Below are positions 8,105 through 17,889 of a stretch of 64,000 nucleotides of DNA, in pieces. Position 1 is the stretch's first letter. Each line of letters starts with the position of its first letter. The notes under the pieces are model-generated. The model ran no database searches, was not told the DNA's origin, and saw nothing but the letters and a program-made list of their open reading frames with translations. A program made the position numbers and the translations under genes. The stretch comes from SAR202 cluster bacterium bin22 (GTDB lineage: Bacteria > Chloroflexota > Dehalococcoidia > Lucifugimonadales > UBA3495), in assembly GCA_002238505.1 (NCBI GenBank), contig MPMM01000001.1, positions 1-64,000 of the forward strand, written 5' to 3'.

Positions 8105-10141
8105 ATGCAGGATTTGTTTGGCAACATTGGGGGTGAAGGTAACCAGGAGCAGGTTCAGGCGGGCTTTGCCCTTGACGATGGGACGGGACTAAGGGTAGTC
8201 AAGGCCAGGTTCGTCGACGAGGCAAAGTTTGATTGGCAGTTATTCCAGGGCTTTGATTCAATCCGTGTCCTGACCTATTCCGCCAGCATTCCCGCCATTG
8301 TAAAGATGTTGGATGAGTTCGGGTTTGACTCCTTTGAATGCGTATTTGGTTGTGAAGCCACCCTTAGGGGTATCAAGGATGTACTGGCATTTCAAAGGGT
8401 GGCAGTTGGCGATGCTCGGGCCGCTATCATGGGCCTGACCGACCAGCGACACGCCCATATCCTTTCCCAGGTGCAGGTAGGAAAGGCCTCGTTCCGAGTG
8501 CTGCGCAACCAGGTTGCTCATGCCAAGCTATATCTCCTCGAGAACCGAAGCAATGGATCTAGGCGTGTGGTGGTTGGCTCTGCCAATCTCTCAGAAAGAG
8601 CGTTTTCAGGAAGGCAGCCGGAAACCCTGGTGACGTTTGACGACGACCCAGAGGCCTGGGAGCACTATTCTCAGATGTATCGGACTATCAGGGACTCGGC
8701 TTCGGACGAGATTCCTCTGCCGGCGGAAAGGATAATAAACGCAGAGATTGAAATTGAAGAGGTGCCAGCAGTCTCGGATCATACTTCTACACTGGTCATT
8801 GATCGTCCGGCTGATGGGGATGGGATATCAAGCTTTCCCATTCAAGTTGAAAGGATCGAAAGAGTGGCTGCCGCCATTAGTCCCCACGTAGCGGCCGCTG
8901 CTCCTCCCTTTCGCAATGGAAAGCAACAGATAACGCCCCAGATCAAGCGCGAGATTAGCCGCATAAAGCTGGTTAAGTCCGCTGAGGAATCAGACAATCG
9001 GTACTTTTCACTCAAACGCGCGGAAGAAAAGGCAATATTGTCCGGCGAAGAGTTTCTGCTCGATTGGGATCAGGATAAAGTATCAACCGATGCCAAACTG
9101 ATGCTGGAATACTTCAACAACTATGAAGGCGCCTTCGAAGGGGACGTGTCGCGTCTGCAGCGGGATTACTTTACCCTCTGGTCCTGGTTCTACTTTTCGC
9201 CGTTCATTTGCGACATGCGCTCCAGGGCTCTGCTGCTGGGGGAGGACGTAGTTCGGTATCCCTCCTTTGCCATAGTTTTTGGCAAGTCTAACTGTGGCAA
9301 GACGACCCTGGTCGATACGTTGATGACTTCGATGTTTGGCAAGTCCACTCCAGTGGATAAATCGAGCTTCACCAACAGGCAACTCAGGTCATTACAACAA
9401 GCGTACAGACGGTACCCGGTTGTCTTCGATGACATAGGCAGGAATGCATTTAGCAGGCATGGCAGAGACATAATCAAGGATGAGCTTCCCCCGCCCGTGG
9501 AGGAGTACCCCGGATTCGTCCTGTCCATGAATGCCGAGCCCACGGCCTTCCCCGATGAGATCGTCAAACGGAGTCTGATGATCTACACCACCACCGCATT
9601 ACCTCCTCACCAGGAGGAACTCAGGCAGCGATTGCACAGCCGCATCCAAGGTGTGCGGGAGGGTCTCACCGGGCATCTTTACCGCAGGTACCTTGCCGAA
9701 ACCATGGAATGCCTCAAAGAGGACAGCCTCCCCAAAGACTGGCTCTACTTGTCCTCTGGCGTATTGAGCGGAATTCTAAACGAATGCGGCGGGGAATCCA
9801 GCACGCCCCAGTGGTGCCAGGGCCAAACATGGCTCGGTTATGCGGAAAAGCGGTACGATCGGGTCAGGGCCCGCCTCGACGACCTGCTCCGGGCCTCAGC
9901 CTTGATGAAAAGGGAGGGTGAGACCCCCAACGGGTGGCTGATTGACGGGCAGCGGGTAATAGTATTGGAGCAGCGCGACGCATTTGGTCGCCGTGGCTTT
10001 GACTGGGAGGATGTGCCCTCCACCCTGATTGATGAGGATGCCAGTGGAGGGGCGAGAACTGTGTTGCATCGCGCAAGCCTCGAAGGGTTTCTGGGCAGAA
10101 GCCTGGCACCAAGGCGAAGGATGTTCTTCTGGAAGAAATAA
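8105..10141 (+). CDS. PLD-family nuclease domain fused to P-loop (SF3/AAA-like) ATPase
   Basis: A 678-residue protein from ATG 8105 (AAGG 7 nt upstream; the listed TTG lies in a terminator loop). Residues about 1-200 form a phospholipase-D-like domain with one HKD-type motif, HAKLYLL (H139, K141) followed by GSANLS, typical of PLD nucleases that act as dimers. Residues about 200-360 are a charged linker. Residues about 360-540 form an NTPase: Walker A GKSNCGKT (393-400), Walker B YPVVFDDIG, a sensor-like asparagine in VLSMNAEP, and an arginine in VKRSLMIYT, an arrangement resembling viral SF3 / AAA helicases. The C-terminus is basic (APRRRMFFWKK). I know no named family with this exact architecture. 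By analogy with PLD-ATPase defence proteins it could be an antiphage nuclease, but the neighbours are metabolic and no partner gene adjoins it. Confidence 0.85.
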   Translation: MQDLFGNIGGEGNQEQVQAGFALDDGTGLRVVKARFVDEAKFDWQLFQGFDSIRVLTYSASIPAIVKMLDEFGFDSFECVFGCEATLRGIKDVLAFQRVAVGDARAAIMGLTDQRHAHILSQVQVGKASFRVLRNQVAHAKLYLLENRSNGSRRVVVGSANLSERAFSGRQPETLVTFDDDPEAWEHYSQMYRTIRDSASDEIPLPAERIINAEIEIEEVPAVSDHTSTLVIDRPADGDGISSFPIQVERIERVAAAISPHVAAAAPPFRNGKQQITPQIKREISRIKLVKSAEESDNRYFSLKRAEEKAILSGEEFLLDWDQDKVSTDAKLMLEYFNNYEGAFEGDVSRLQRDYFTLWSWFYFSPFICDMRSRALLLGEDVVRYPSFAIVFGKSNCGKTTLVDTLMTSMFGKSTPVDKSSFTNRQLRSLQQAYRRYPVVFDDIGRNAFSRHGRDIIKDELPPPVEEYPGFVLSMNAEPTAFPDEIVKRSLMIYTTTALPPHQEELRQRLHSRIQGVREGLTGHLYRRYLAETMECLKEDSLPKDWLYLSSGVLSGILNECGGESSTPQWCQGQTWLGYAEKRYDRVRARLDDLLRASALMKREGETPNGWLIDGQRVIVLEQRDAFGRRGFDWEDVPSTLIDEDASGGARTVLHRASLEGFLGRSLAPRRRMFFWKK

Positions 10142-10213
10142 AGTCCAGTTTGAATAACGCCCAGTAAGTGGTGCTGGTTGCTCAATATCAGCCTCCCGTT
10201 CTCTTACCGGTTA

Positions 10214-10241
10214 TTGACAACCTCAATGTGCCAGGTAGAGA
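10214..10241 (+). promoter_or_regulatory. Possible promoter for sodium symporter
   Basis: TTGACA (10214-10219) with a weak TAGAGA (10236-10241) at 16-bp spacing, about 80 nt upstream of the symporter start. The -35 is consensus and the -10 is poor. Confidence 0.35.
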
Positions 10242-10318
10242 CTATTAACAGTAGTTACTCTCCTTAAAAGCACCAAGAACTTTCCTTTCTTCCCTTTTCC
10301 TTGAGGATCAACCACTCC

Positions 10319-11929
10319 ATGCCTGCCAATGCAATCTGGATTCTCTTTGTCTTCATCGCTTATTTCGCGGTCCTTATCGGTATTGCCGTAGTACGCTCCC
10401 GGCACATGGACGATATGTCCGACTACGTGCTGGGCGGCCGTAAAATGGGGTACGTTACATCCGCCCTCAGCGCCGCCTCTTCCGCCACCAGTGGCTGGAC
10501 CATGCTGGTACTGCCGGCCCTGGCCTTTGCCGCGGGCATGATGCATCTGTGGACCGTTGTCAGTATCATCCTGGGCCACTGGTTTGCCTGGACCATACTG
10601 GGCAAGCGAATCCGCCGGTACACTTTGGCGGCAGAAAACTCGTTGACTCTCCCCGAGTTCCTGGAAAAGCGCTTTGGAGATACCAGTGGGTTGCTGCGAT
10701 CGCTTTCGGGCTTGATTGGAATCTATTTCATTACCCTCTATGTTTGCTCCGGCCTTATTGCCGGGGCCAAGCTCCTGGAAGTGGTCTTCGGGCTGGACCA
10801 CATGGCGCATGGCCACAACATTGGTGTAGTGATTTCGCTGATTGCGGTAGTGTCTTATACCTTCATTGGTGGCTTCCTGGCAGTCTCTCGCACCGACGTT
10901 TTTCAATCCGTGATTATGCTGGCGGGTTTCATCATTATTCCGGTTACTTTGATTCTTACCATTAACAATCCTTTCCACGGCCTGGAGTCCACCGCTCCCG
11001 GATTCTGGAATCCCTTCACCGATCAGAACAACTCCCAGCTGGGGATCTTGTTCTTTTTCTCGTCCGTTGGTTGGGGCCTGGGCGCTCTCGGGGCCCATCG
11101 TATTATTTCCCGCTTCATGGCCGTGCAGCGGGAAGGAGACATGAAACGCAGTCGGAATGTGGGCTCGGTTTGGGTCGTGCTGATATTTCTCTTCGCTTTG
11201 TTGATGGGTCTGGTGGCGGCTCCGGCCTTGCTGGACCGTGGCATAGCGTTGCCGGACGCTGAGAAACTCTACCTGGTGGTGGCCGAGACCTTCTTTCACC
11301 CCATAGTTGCCGGTCTGCTTCTTACCGCGGTCATAGCCGCCGTAATGAGTACTGCAGACTCTCAGTTGTTGCTGGCCTCAGCCATAGCCACCGACGATCT
11401 TCCGATTATCAAGAGGATCGCCTATGCCATGCGGACCCAGTCTCGGGTATGGATGGGCCGGAGTATGTTGTTGCTGGTGGGCGTCATAGCTGCCCTGATT
11501 TCCATAGTCTCCCCCGAGTCGGTCTACGCACTGGTATCCTTGGCTTGGGGAGGAATGGGAGCCGCCTTTGGCCCTGCCCTGATTATGGGGCTCTACTGGC
11601 GCCGCTTTAATCGCTGGGGGGCGTTGGCCGCTGTGGTTACCGGTTCCGTAGTCTCCACCTGGTGGTGGCTGGCTGGCCTCGGTTACGAGAAATACTCCAC
11701 CCTGGCCGACCTGTTAGGCTTCGAAGCAACGGTGGACCAGATGGAGGCCCTGGGAGTATGGCAGATAAACCCCGGTGTACCCGGATTCGTGGCGGCCTTG
11801 ATTCTTGGTGTTGCGGTCACGCTGCTGACCGCGCCGCCGCCTGATGAGATTACGGACCTATATGACCGGGTGAATGGCCCTGACTGGGATGAAGAGAACG
11901 AGACTGCCAGCCAGCCACAGCAGGCTTAG
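10319..11929 (+). CDS. Sodium:solute symporter, PutP (proline)-like
   Basis: A 536-residue polytopic membrane protein of the SSS family with about 13 helices. Helix 2 carries the sodium-site-like [17 protein letters not shown], matching the SGWxxxxLPG region of PutP, and helix 8 carries [18 protein letters not shown], also PutP-like. The predicted role is sodium-driven uptake of proline or a related amino acid or betaine. The ATG at 10319 is preferred over TTG 10301 because it begins the first helix directly; a GAGG lies 12 nt upstream. The gene is convergent with the monooxygenase at 11926, and their stop codons overlap (11926-11929). Confidence 0.9.
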   Translation: MPANAIWILFVFIAYFAVLIGIAVVRSRHMDDMSDYVLGGRKMGYVTSALSAASSATSGWTMLVLPALAFAAGMMHLWTVVSIILGHWFAWTILGKRIRRYTLAAENSLTLPEFLEKRFGDTSGLLRSLSGLIGIYFITLYVCSGLIAGAKLLEVVFGLDHMAHGHNIGVVISLIAVVSYTFIGGFLAVSRTDVFQSVIMLAGFIIIPVTLILTINNPFHGLESTAPGFWNPFTDQNNSQLGILFFFSSVGWGLGALGAHRIISRFMAVQREGDMKRSRNVGSVWVVLIFLFALLMGLVAAPALLDRGIALPDAEKLYLVVAETFFHPIVAGLLLTAVIAAVMSTADSQLLLASAIATDDLPIIKRIAYAMRTQSRVWMGRSMLLLVGVIAALISIVSPESVYALVSLAWGGMGAAFGPALIMGLYWRRFNRWGALAAVVTGSVVSTWWWLAGLGYEKYSTLADLLGFEATVDQMEALGVWQINPGVPGFVAALILGVAVTLLTAPPPDEITDLYDRVNGPDWDEENETASQPQQA

Positions 11930-13257
11930 CCAGTCTTGTTTGACTTGGAGTACCGGTTTGCCGGGATAGTCAGCCCCAGGTTGCCGCGCAGGGTGTCGGC
12001 TTCGTACTCGGTGCGGAAAATGCCCCGTTCCTTGAGGATGGGCACTACCATTTCCAGGAAGTCGGTAAAGCCTACAGGCAGCACCGAATTATTCACCATA
12101 AACCCGTCGGCGCCTCCCTCTTCCAACCACTCCTGCATAGTATCGGCAACCTGGGATGCGGTTCCAATGAACTTGTGGCGGGATGTGGTTGCTCGCAGTG
12201 CCACCTGCCTCAGGGTCAGATTCTCGTCCCTGGCTGTCTTCTTGAGGCGGTCTGTAGTGCTTTCCCACCCGTTCCTGCCATAGTCTCCGAGGTCGGGAAA
12301 TGGCTCATCCAGCGGAAAGCGGGTGAAATCCAGGTCGTCAAAGTAGCGGCCCAGGTAATTGAGGGCTTGTTCAATATCTACCAGGTCGGCAATCTCCTGG
12401 TATTTCCGGGTCGCTTTTTCCTCGGTGTCTCCCACTATGGGAGCGCACCCGGGCAGAATCAGCAATTCCTCAGGGTCCCTGCCGAATTCAGCCGCTCTTC
12501 CCTTTACGTCGTTGTAGAACTCCCTTGCTGCCTCCAGGTTGGGCTGGCCGGTGAATATGACGTCGGCATGGCGGGCTGCAAAGCTGCGGCCTGCCTCCGA
12601 GGAACCGGCCTGGATCAGAATTGGCCTGCCCTGTGGGGAGCGGGATATGTTCAGTGGGCCTTGTACCGAATAGAACCGGCCCGTGTGGTTGAGTTGGTGC
12701 ATCTTCTCCGGGTCAAAGAAAACGTTTGCTTCCTTGTCGAAGACAAAGGCATCGTCCTCCCACGAGTCCCATAACCCTTTGGTAACTTCGAGGAATTCGT
12801 GGGCCATTTCGTAGCGGAGGTCGTGAGCTGGATGTTCCGGTTTGCTGTAATTGAGGGCGGAACCCTCCAGCGGGGACGTGACGATATTCCAGCCGGCCCT
12901 GCCGCCGCTGATGTGATCGATGGACATAAACTGACGCGCGACCGTGAAAGGCTCACTGTAAGTAGTGGACAAGGTGGCGGCCACGCCGATGTGGGTGGTG
13001 TCCATGGCCAGGGCAGCCAACAGGGTCAAGGGTTCGAACCGGTTCAAAAAGATGGGGTGAGACTTCTCACTGATGTAGAGTCCGTCGCCGAAAAACACGA
13101 AATCCAGTTTGGCATCCTCTGCCTTGCGAGTCAGGTTACGATAGTACTGTAGATTGATGGGTCCGTCTGGAATGGCCTGGGGGTGCCGCCATGAGGCCAT
13201 ATTGCTCCCCGTGCCGGAAAAGAAAGCCCCGAGCCTGAGCTTGCGTTGACTCTTCAT
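11926..13257 (-). CDS. NtaA/SnaA/DszA-family FMNH2-dependent monooxygenase
   Basis: A 443-residue luciferase-like monooxygenase of the nitrilotriacetate / pristinamycin / dibenzothiophene-sulfone group. Diagnostic text includes FFGDGLYIS near residue 55, a [17 protein letters not shown] strand, [12 protein letters not shown] near 140, and a long insertion of the kind seen in NtaA/DszA. These enzymes need FMNH2 from a separate flavin reductase and oxidise amines, sulfones or alkanesulfonates; no reductase gene is nearby. Its ATG overlaps the stop of the upstream monooxygenase (ATGA, 13254-13257), so the two are translationally coupled and probably act in one pathway. Confidence 0.92.
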   Translation of the reverse strand: MKSQRKLRLGAFFSGTGSNMASWRHPQAIPDGPINLQYYRNLTRKAEDAKLDFVFFGDGLYISEKSHPIFLNRFEPLTLLAALAMDTTHIGVAATLSTTYSEPFTVARQFMSIDHISGGRAGWNIVTSPLEGSALNYSKPEHPAHDLRYEMAHEFLEVTKGLWDSWEDDAFVFDKEANVFFDPEKMHQLNHTGRFYSVQGPLNISRSPQGRPILIQAGSSEAGRSFAARHADVIFTGQPNLEAAREFYNDVKGRAAEFGRDPEELLILPGCAPIVGDTEEKATRKYQEIADLVDIEQALNYLGRYFDDLDFTRFPLDEPFPDLGDYGRNGWESTTDRLKKTARDENLTLRQVALRATTSRHKFIGTASQVADTMQEWLEEGGADGFMVNNSVLPVGFTDFLEMVVPILKERGIFRTEYEADTLRGNLGLTIPANRYSKSNKTG

Positions 13258-14321
13258 GCCTGGCTCTCCTCAGTTTCTCGCGTGTCCTGCCCTTCGGATT
13301 TAGCACCCAGAAGGGACTGGGCCAGCAATTCGTAAGAGTGAAGGCGAGTTGCGAAACGGTCAATGGCGGTTACGATAAAGACCTCGTTTACCCCAAATTC
13401 CCGCTGTAACGCCAGCAGCCGGTGACTTACTACGTTCGCCGAACCATGAATCACGTTGGCCGGCTGAACGTCGTAGGTATATTCCTCGCCGGACTGTCGT
13501 CCGAATTCCCTGGCCGCCTCTTCCGAGAAAACGGTAAATGTGCGCCCGCTGGCCAGTCGGATTCTGACCACATGAATATCCCTGGCGTATGCCGCTGCTT
13601 CATCGTCAGCGTCTGCCACTATAACCGGCAAAGCCAGCATTGCTTCCGGCCGGAAGCCCGGCAATTCCGCGGACAGTTCAAAGTAAGTGTCGATGGATTG
13701 CCGCATCTCCTGCTCGTCACCATTCAGGAACATGGCGAAGACATAGGGAAGCCCTTGTGCCGCCGCCACTTCTGCGCTGCCTCTGGTTGTACCCAAAAGG
13801 TAAACATCTGCAGGCTGAACAGGTACCGGGGAGACCATTGGTCCGTTGACATCTCCAGCAGTGCCTGGGCGATTGGCAAGAAGCTGCCTCAGTTCGGCCA
13901 GTTTCTCCTCCAGCGGCTTAGGGTCGGAGCCGTTCCCTGGTTGTGGTCGGAGCGCTTTGGTAGTGCTTGGCATACCACCGGGCCCCCGCCCAATGCCCAG
14001 GTCAACACGGCCAGGGGCGAGGGAAGCAAGGACGTTGAAATTTTCTGCTACCTTGTAGGGACTGTAGTGCTGCAGCATCACGCCGCCTGAGCCAACTCGT
14101 ATGTGGCTCGTCCTGGCCAGAAGGTGGGAAACGAGTACCTCGGGGGAGGAGCCCATATTCCGGTTGGATCCGTGGTGCTCGGCAACCCAAAAGCGATGGT
14201 ATCCCCAATCTTCGGCCTTCTGCGCGAGTTCTATAGTATTCTGCAAGGCTTGCGTGGCCGACTCTCCGGTGGACGCAGGACTCTGGTCGAGAATGCTCAA
14301 TTTAAGCTGAGGAACTGTCAT
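13254..14321 (-). CDS. LLM class flavin-dependent oxidoreductase, MsnO8-like
   Basis: A 355-residue luciferase-like protein starting [15 protein letters not shown], with the FWVAEHHGS motif and the LGIGRGPGG phrase that mark the MsnO8-like subgroup. Function in the subgroup is poorly defined; FMN-dependent oxidation of small organics is expected. No clear Shine-Dalgarno precedes the ATG, but the N-terminus aligns with the family start. It is the first gene of a two-gene minus-strand operon and overlaps the NtaA-like gene by 4 nt. An unrelated small ORF lies about 160 nt upstream. Confidence 0.9.
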   Translation of the reverse strand: MTVPQLKLSILDQSPASTGESATQALQNTIELAQKAEDWGYHRFWVAEHHGSNRNMGSSPEVLVSHLLARTSHIRVGSGGVMLQHYSPYKVAENFNVLASLAPGRVDLGIGRGPGGMPSTTKALRPQPGNGSDPKPLEEKLAELRQLLANRPGTAGDVNGPMVSPVPVQPADVYLLGTTRGSAEVAAAQGLPYVFAMFLNGDEQEMRQSIDTYFELSAELPGFRPEAMLALPVIVADADDEAAAYARDIHVVRIRLASGRTFTVFSEEAAREFGRQSGEEYTYDVQPANVIHGSANVVSHRLLALQREFGVNEVFIVTAIDRFATRLHSYELLAQSLLGAKSEGQDTRETEESQA

Positions 14322-14482
14322 CGTGCGGTACCGAAACGGGATTTAGACCAGGCGCAGGATCCACCAGGGGTATGGTGTCGCCGCCTGCAAGTCTGTGTGC
14401 ATATTGGTGGCAATTTTATCACAGGGGCTTGACGGGACCGTTGCGGGACCTTGTTTGGCTGAGAGGCACCGGGGACCTGGTG

Positions 14483-14806
14483 TCAGGGACTCCGGTCGCG
14501 GGCCAGAAATCCCATCTCGTGGACGTGGTCCGCGGCCTGCATTGCTTGACTGGAACCTTCACCTCGTACTCGCAGCGTCATAACGTGGGCCGTGTTATAC
14601 ACCGCTACGGGGTAGGCCAGGATAAAGGCTGTGGCTGGGCTATTGCCCATCAATGCATCGATGGGTTCCCTTACTATCCCGACCATGGCGCGCTCAAACT
14701 CTTGAAGGCTTCTTACGTTCCCAATAGGATACCGGTGTTCGGCAGTGAGACCATTGACCAATACCACAGTAACCACAAAGGTGTCGGGCTGGCGTTCGAT
14801 AGTCAT
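14483..14806 (-). CDS. Small hypothetical protein
   Basis: A 107-residue protein of unrecognised family, predicted cytosolic, with mixed alpha/beta composition and no signal peptide or cysteine motif. The start has GGAG 7 nt upstream, and the amino-acid composition (TFVVTVVLVNGLTAEHRYPIG) looks genuinely coding. The overlapping plus-strand ORF 14372-14986 lacks coding character. It reads towards the monooxygenase operon on the same strand. Confidence 0.55.
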   Translation of the reverse strand: MTIERQPDTFVVTVVLVNGLTAEHRYPIGNVRSLQEFERAMVGIVREPIDALMGNSPATAFILAYPVAVYNTAHVMTLRVRGEGSSQAMQAADHVHEMGFLARDRSP

Positions 14807-15202
14807 TTAGACGCTCCAGCGAGGTGTTTACGCGGTTCTAATATGGGGCACATTTGGGCCGGTTGGCAAGAGCAGACCGGCCGGAATATTATTTTGGAAT
14901 TCGAGGCTGCAGATTCAATCGAAATATCGCACAGAGACAACATTACAATTAACTCATTAACCAATTTTATGCTAGAATCTTTGTAGTGCCTTGAAACAAA
15001 CCGATAATTGCGCGCCCTGCAGGAATGTCATACTACGATAACATAATCGAAAAGTGCGTTTAAGTCCTGAATTCTCGCCAATAATCCGGGCCGAAATTGT
15101 GATCTGAGAGTGTAGTCGGGTCTCGACTGGACCCGTGGGAGGGGAAGTGTTCGCATTTGGGGCTCCATCCTGCACCCAATCTTGAAAGGAGGGAAGTAAA
15201 CG
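14807..15202. other. Divergent intergenic region
   Basis: About 400 bp, AT-rich between 14880 and 15010, between the small minus-strand ORF and the 679-residue plus-strand protein. A possible minus-strand promoter is TTGCCA ... CATATT about 60 nt upstream of the small ORF. On the plus side only the strong AAAGGAGGG Shine-Dalgarno at 15186-15194 is clear. No further gene is seen. Confidence 0.45.
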
Positions 15203-17242
15203 ATGGCAACCCAGCCAACCATGTCAGCGCAGCCACCAAGCCTTTCCTCCTTTGTTGTTGCTTCCCAGGAATGGCTGAGCGAAGATTATGCCCCCTCAGT
15301 TGTGAGGCAGGTGCTTGATGCCCGCGACCAGTTGCCTTCCGACGTAAGAAGAGGCCTGGATGCGGCCATCCGTAATAGTGGTGTTCGTGTGCCGGGAGCC
15401 CAGTTTCAGCTCAAGGACGTACAGGACGCGCCTACCCATCACCTGCAGTCCCCAGTACTGCGCAAGATGCAGTCTTCCGATGAACTGGCTGAAGCCATAT
15501 TGCGGGCCTGGTCAGGGATTCAAAATGAGCTCTACGAAAGCGTCGTCCAGCATCTGCAGTGGAACGACGAGCCTACCTATGGCCCTGACCGGAAAGAGTT
15601 GTGCTTCCGGGGTTATTGGGACGCTCGCGACTGGCAAACGAACTTCAACCAGTTCCTCGCCGACCGGACAGGCTTCGACAAGAACGACGCAGGGCTGATG
15701 ATCTGGTATGTGTCCGGGAAACTGCCTCCTCCTTACGACGAGGTGCAGGATCCTATGGACCGGGTTGATTTTGGGCGATGGAAGGAACTGTTGCTGGCCC
15801 TGCGAGCAGATGCCTCCCAGTGGGAAGAGGCGCTGGAGTTTGCGTCCGCCATCGGGGAGATTGTTGTAGAGAAGGAAAAGCAGCGGGCCAGAGAGGCAGT
15901 CAACCAGTTGAAGGCCAGAATCCAGGATATCTGGTTGGAATATTCCGAGGAACTGGTTTACCTGGAAAGAAGTATCAGCGAATGGAGCGCGGCGAGGAAC
16001 ATACAACCCGAGGTTGCCCTGGATACGCTGGCCCAGGTGAATTACCTGGACTCCCTTCTGGAGCAGTACCGGCCTATCAGGGATCAGGCCCAGAGCAGAA
16101 GCGTCGAATCGTCCAGGGCCGGAAGGCGGGCTGAACTGGAGGCCGATATCATTTCAACGGTCTCGGAACTTGAAACCATTTTTGCCTCGAATCCCCGGCG
16201 CACATTTCCCGAACCGGAACCTGTCCTCGGCGGCGGTTTGGGTACTGTCATCACGGAGCCGGAGGCAGTCCTTGAGGCTGGCTCAGACGTAATTGTTGTT
16301 GAACCAGAGCCTTCCCTGGACACGGATCACGATTCCGCTGTCGCCGAAACGGAGCATCGCCTTAACCTTGAGCCAGACTCAAGATTTGTCGGGCCCGAAC
16401 CCGAGTTAGTCTTGGAGAGCGACCCTGACAGTCCGGAATTGTCTCTTCCGGAATCATTGGAAGTGGAAGAAGTAGTTCCTGTGGACCTGGAGCTGGAGCA
16501 AGATATCGCCCCGTCAACCATTGCGATGGACCTGGATGCTGGCTCTGAATGTGATGAGCTGGAATCAGGTGGGCTGAGTTCCCTGGATCCTGACCTCGAT
16601 CTATCCGTTGCCGGGCACGACGACACCGGTAAGGAGAATGAAGTCAGCATTAACGGTGGCTTGCTGGCGGGGTTACAGTCGTTGCGAGAGGACCTCGAAC
16701 TCCTGAAGGCCCAACTTTCAAATACCAGCGGCACGGATGCAGTGGAGCAGAGGATTGCCGATCTGGAGTTTGGCTTGTTGGCGGAAACCCAGTCCCCTGT
16801 ACCTGCTCAAGGATTGGCCGACGTTGTAGGGCACGCCGAGGGAGCATTTTCCAGGCAATTGCAGTTCCGGCTCAATTCCGAATCACTGGTAAATGAAAAC
16901 CCCTTCGATGATCCCCAGGCTGTGTCAGATGCATTGGAATGGCTGGCTTCAACCTATTTCGCAGCGCGGCAGGGGGAACTGGACATTACTTACCTGAACG
17001 ATTCCCTCTACCGGGCCTGTCGGTGGCGGTATTCCAGCAACCAGCATGACCGGCAATTCTTCGAGAACGAGGGACAGTATAGAATGCTGGTGAATGGCCG
17101 CGCCTATTTCCTGAACGAAACAATTGGGAAGGGTACCGGTGGAGACCCGGTCAATACTATCCGCATTGCCTTTTATTGGGACCGCCAGAGAGAGAAGGTT
17201 GTCATCGGCTATATCGGCCAACACCGGACTGGCAATTCCTGA
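15203..17242 (+). CDS. Hypothetical multidomain protein with acidic Pro/Glu linker
   Basis: A 679-residue protein I do not recognise. Layout: residues 1-75 helical; about 90-190 a tryptophan/tyrosine-rich globular part (FRGYWDARDW, GLMIWYVSGKLPPP); about 215-310 a charged helical or coiled-coil region; about 330-490 a very acidic, probably disordered linker with recurring EPEP/EPEA units (EPEPVL, EPEAVL, EPEPSL, EPELVL); about 495-530 a second short coiled coil (LQSLREDLELLKAQL); and about 575-679 a compact C-terminal domain with RACRWRYSS, GRAYFLNE and VVIGYIGQHR. There is no signal peptide or membrane helix, so it is probably cytosolic. It has its own strong RBS, no operon partner, and ends 5 nt from the convergent GNAT gene. 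A scaffold or adaptor role is a guess only. Confidence 0.85.
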   Translation: MATQPTMSAQPPSLSSFVVASQEWLSEDYAPSVVRQVLDARDQLPSDVRRGLDAAIRNSGVRVPGAQFQLKDVQDAPTHHLQSPVLRKMQSSDELAEAILRAWSGIQNELYESVVQHLQWNDEPTYGPDRKELCFRGYWDARDWQTNFNQFLADRTGFDKNDAGLMIWYVSGKLPPPYDEVQDPMDRVDFGRWKELLLALRADASQWEEALEFASAIGEIVVEKEKQRAREAVNQLKARIQDIWLEYSEELVYLERSISEWSAARNIQPEVALDTLAQVNYLDSLLEQYRPIRDQAQSRSVESSRAGRRAELEADIISTVSELETIFASNPRRTFPEPEPVLGGGLGTVITEPEAVLEAGSDVIVVEPEPSLDTDHDSAVAETEHRLNLEPDSRFVGPEPELVLESDPDSPELSLPESLEVEEVVPVDLELEQDIAPSTIAMDLDAGSECDELESGGLSSLDPDLDLSVAGHDDTGKENEVSINGGLLAGLQSLREDLELLKAQLSNTSGTDAVEQRIADLEFGLLAETQSPVPAQGLADVVGHAEGAFSRQLQFRLNSESLVNENPFDDPQAVSDALEWLASTYFAARQGELDITYLNDSLYRACRWRYSSNQHDRQFFENEGQYRMLVNGRAYFLNETIGKGTGGDPVNTIRIAFYWDRQREKVVIGYIGQHRTGNS

Positions 17243-17247
17243 TCCGG

Positions 17248-17814
17248 CTACCACAGTTCTCCGCCACCCCGCCATTCAACTGAAAGAGGATGGTCCAGGT
17301 TTAGAGGCGGGGTATTAGGCAATCTCAAAATCATCACCCGCTCTTCCGGTGTCGGAATGAGAGCGGGTGTTTCCTTGTTCTCGGGTGCAGCGTTTGGTCT
17401 GATGGAAAGAGGTCCCCGCCAATATTCCCAGCCGAGGTGGCTGTAAAGGTTGGTATCTGCGGGACAAAGGGCTACGAGCTCATATGGATTCTCTGCTGCG
17501 TACCCGGCTAACTTCCGCATCATGAAGGTCCCAATCCCCTGATTTCGAAAACCCTCGGCCGTTGCCACTAGTTCAACGTAGGCAGTGCGCAAGAGGTCCC
17601 AGCCGTTAACCTGCAGCCAGCGGGTCACGATCATGCCATGTCCCACCAGGACACGCCCCGTTCTGGCCAGAACGTGAACGTCGGCCGTGTAAGCGGCGAA
17701 GAGATGGGAAACCTCCTCTCCGTAGGCCGCGTCACAGAGTCTGAGGATTTCCGCATGGTCTGCAGACTTGAATGATCTGGCTTCAACCAGTTCAATTTCC
17801 ACAATGTTAATCAT
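17248..17814 (-). CDS. GNAT acetyltransferase, AAC(2')-like
   Basis: A 188-residue GNAT N-acetyltransferase. The acetyl-CoA-binding strand/turn reads YVELVATAEGFRNQGIGTFMM, with Q-x-x-G-I/x-G at RNQGIG. The overall arrangement and the C-terminal WRGGGELW resemble, from memory, aminoglycoside 2'-N-acetyltransferases of mycobacteria, which end in a very similar tryptophan/glycine tail. Substrate is unproven; a general amine or aminoglycoside acetylase is possible. ATG 17814 is preferred over GTG 17838 because the latter lies inside a terminator hairpin. No strong Shine-Dalgarno is visible. It lies 75 nt downstream of the NHL gene on the same strand. Confidence 0.75.
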   Translation of the reverse strand: MINIVEIELVEARSFKSADHAEILRLCDAAYGEEVSHLFAAYTADVHVLARTGRVLVGHGMIVTRWLQVNGWDLLRTAYVELVATAEGFRNQGIGTFMMRKLAGYAAENPYELVALCPADTNLYSHLGWEYWRGPLSIRPNAAPENKETPALIPTPEERVMILRLPNTPPLNLDHPLSVEWRGGGELW

Positions 17815-17824
17815 GAAGGCATTG

Positions 17825-17855
17825 AAAAGCCCTCGCACCGGATAGGCGCGAGGGC
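17825..17855 (-). terminator. Intrinsic terminator after NHL gene
   Basis: On the minus strand GCCCTCGC, an 11-nt loop, then GCGAGGGC followed by TTTTC (plus-strand coordinates 17829-17836 and 17848-17855). It follows the NHL-repeat gene and overlaps the alternative GTG start of the GNAT gene. Confidence 0.7.
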
Positions 17856-17889
17856 GAATTTCTGATAACCAGATGGAAGTAGAGACAGC

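Noticed and set aside
10223-11299. 358-aa minus-strand ORF
   Set aside because: His/Gln/Gly-rich antisense of the PutP-like symporter; no motifs.
13020-13050. GGTTCGAACC, resembling a tRNA T-loop
   Set aside because: Lies inside the NtaA-like gene (coding N-R-F-E-P) with no acceptor or anticodon stem around it.
14372-14986. 204-aa plus-strand ORF
   Set aside because: No RBS and unnatural composition; the minus-strand 107-aa ORF in the same place has GGAG and better coding character.
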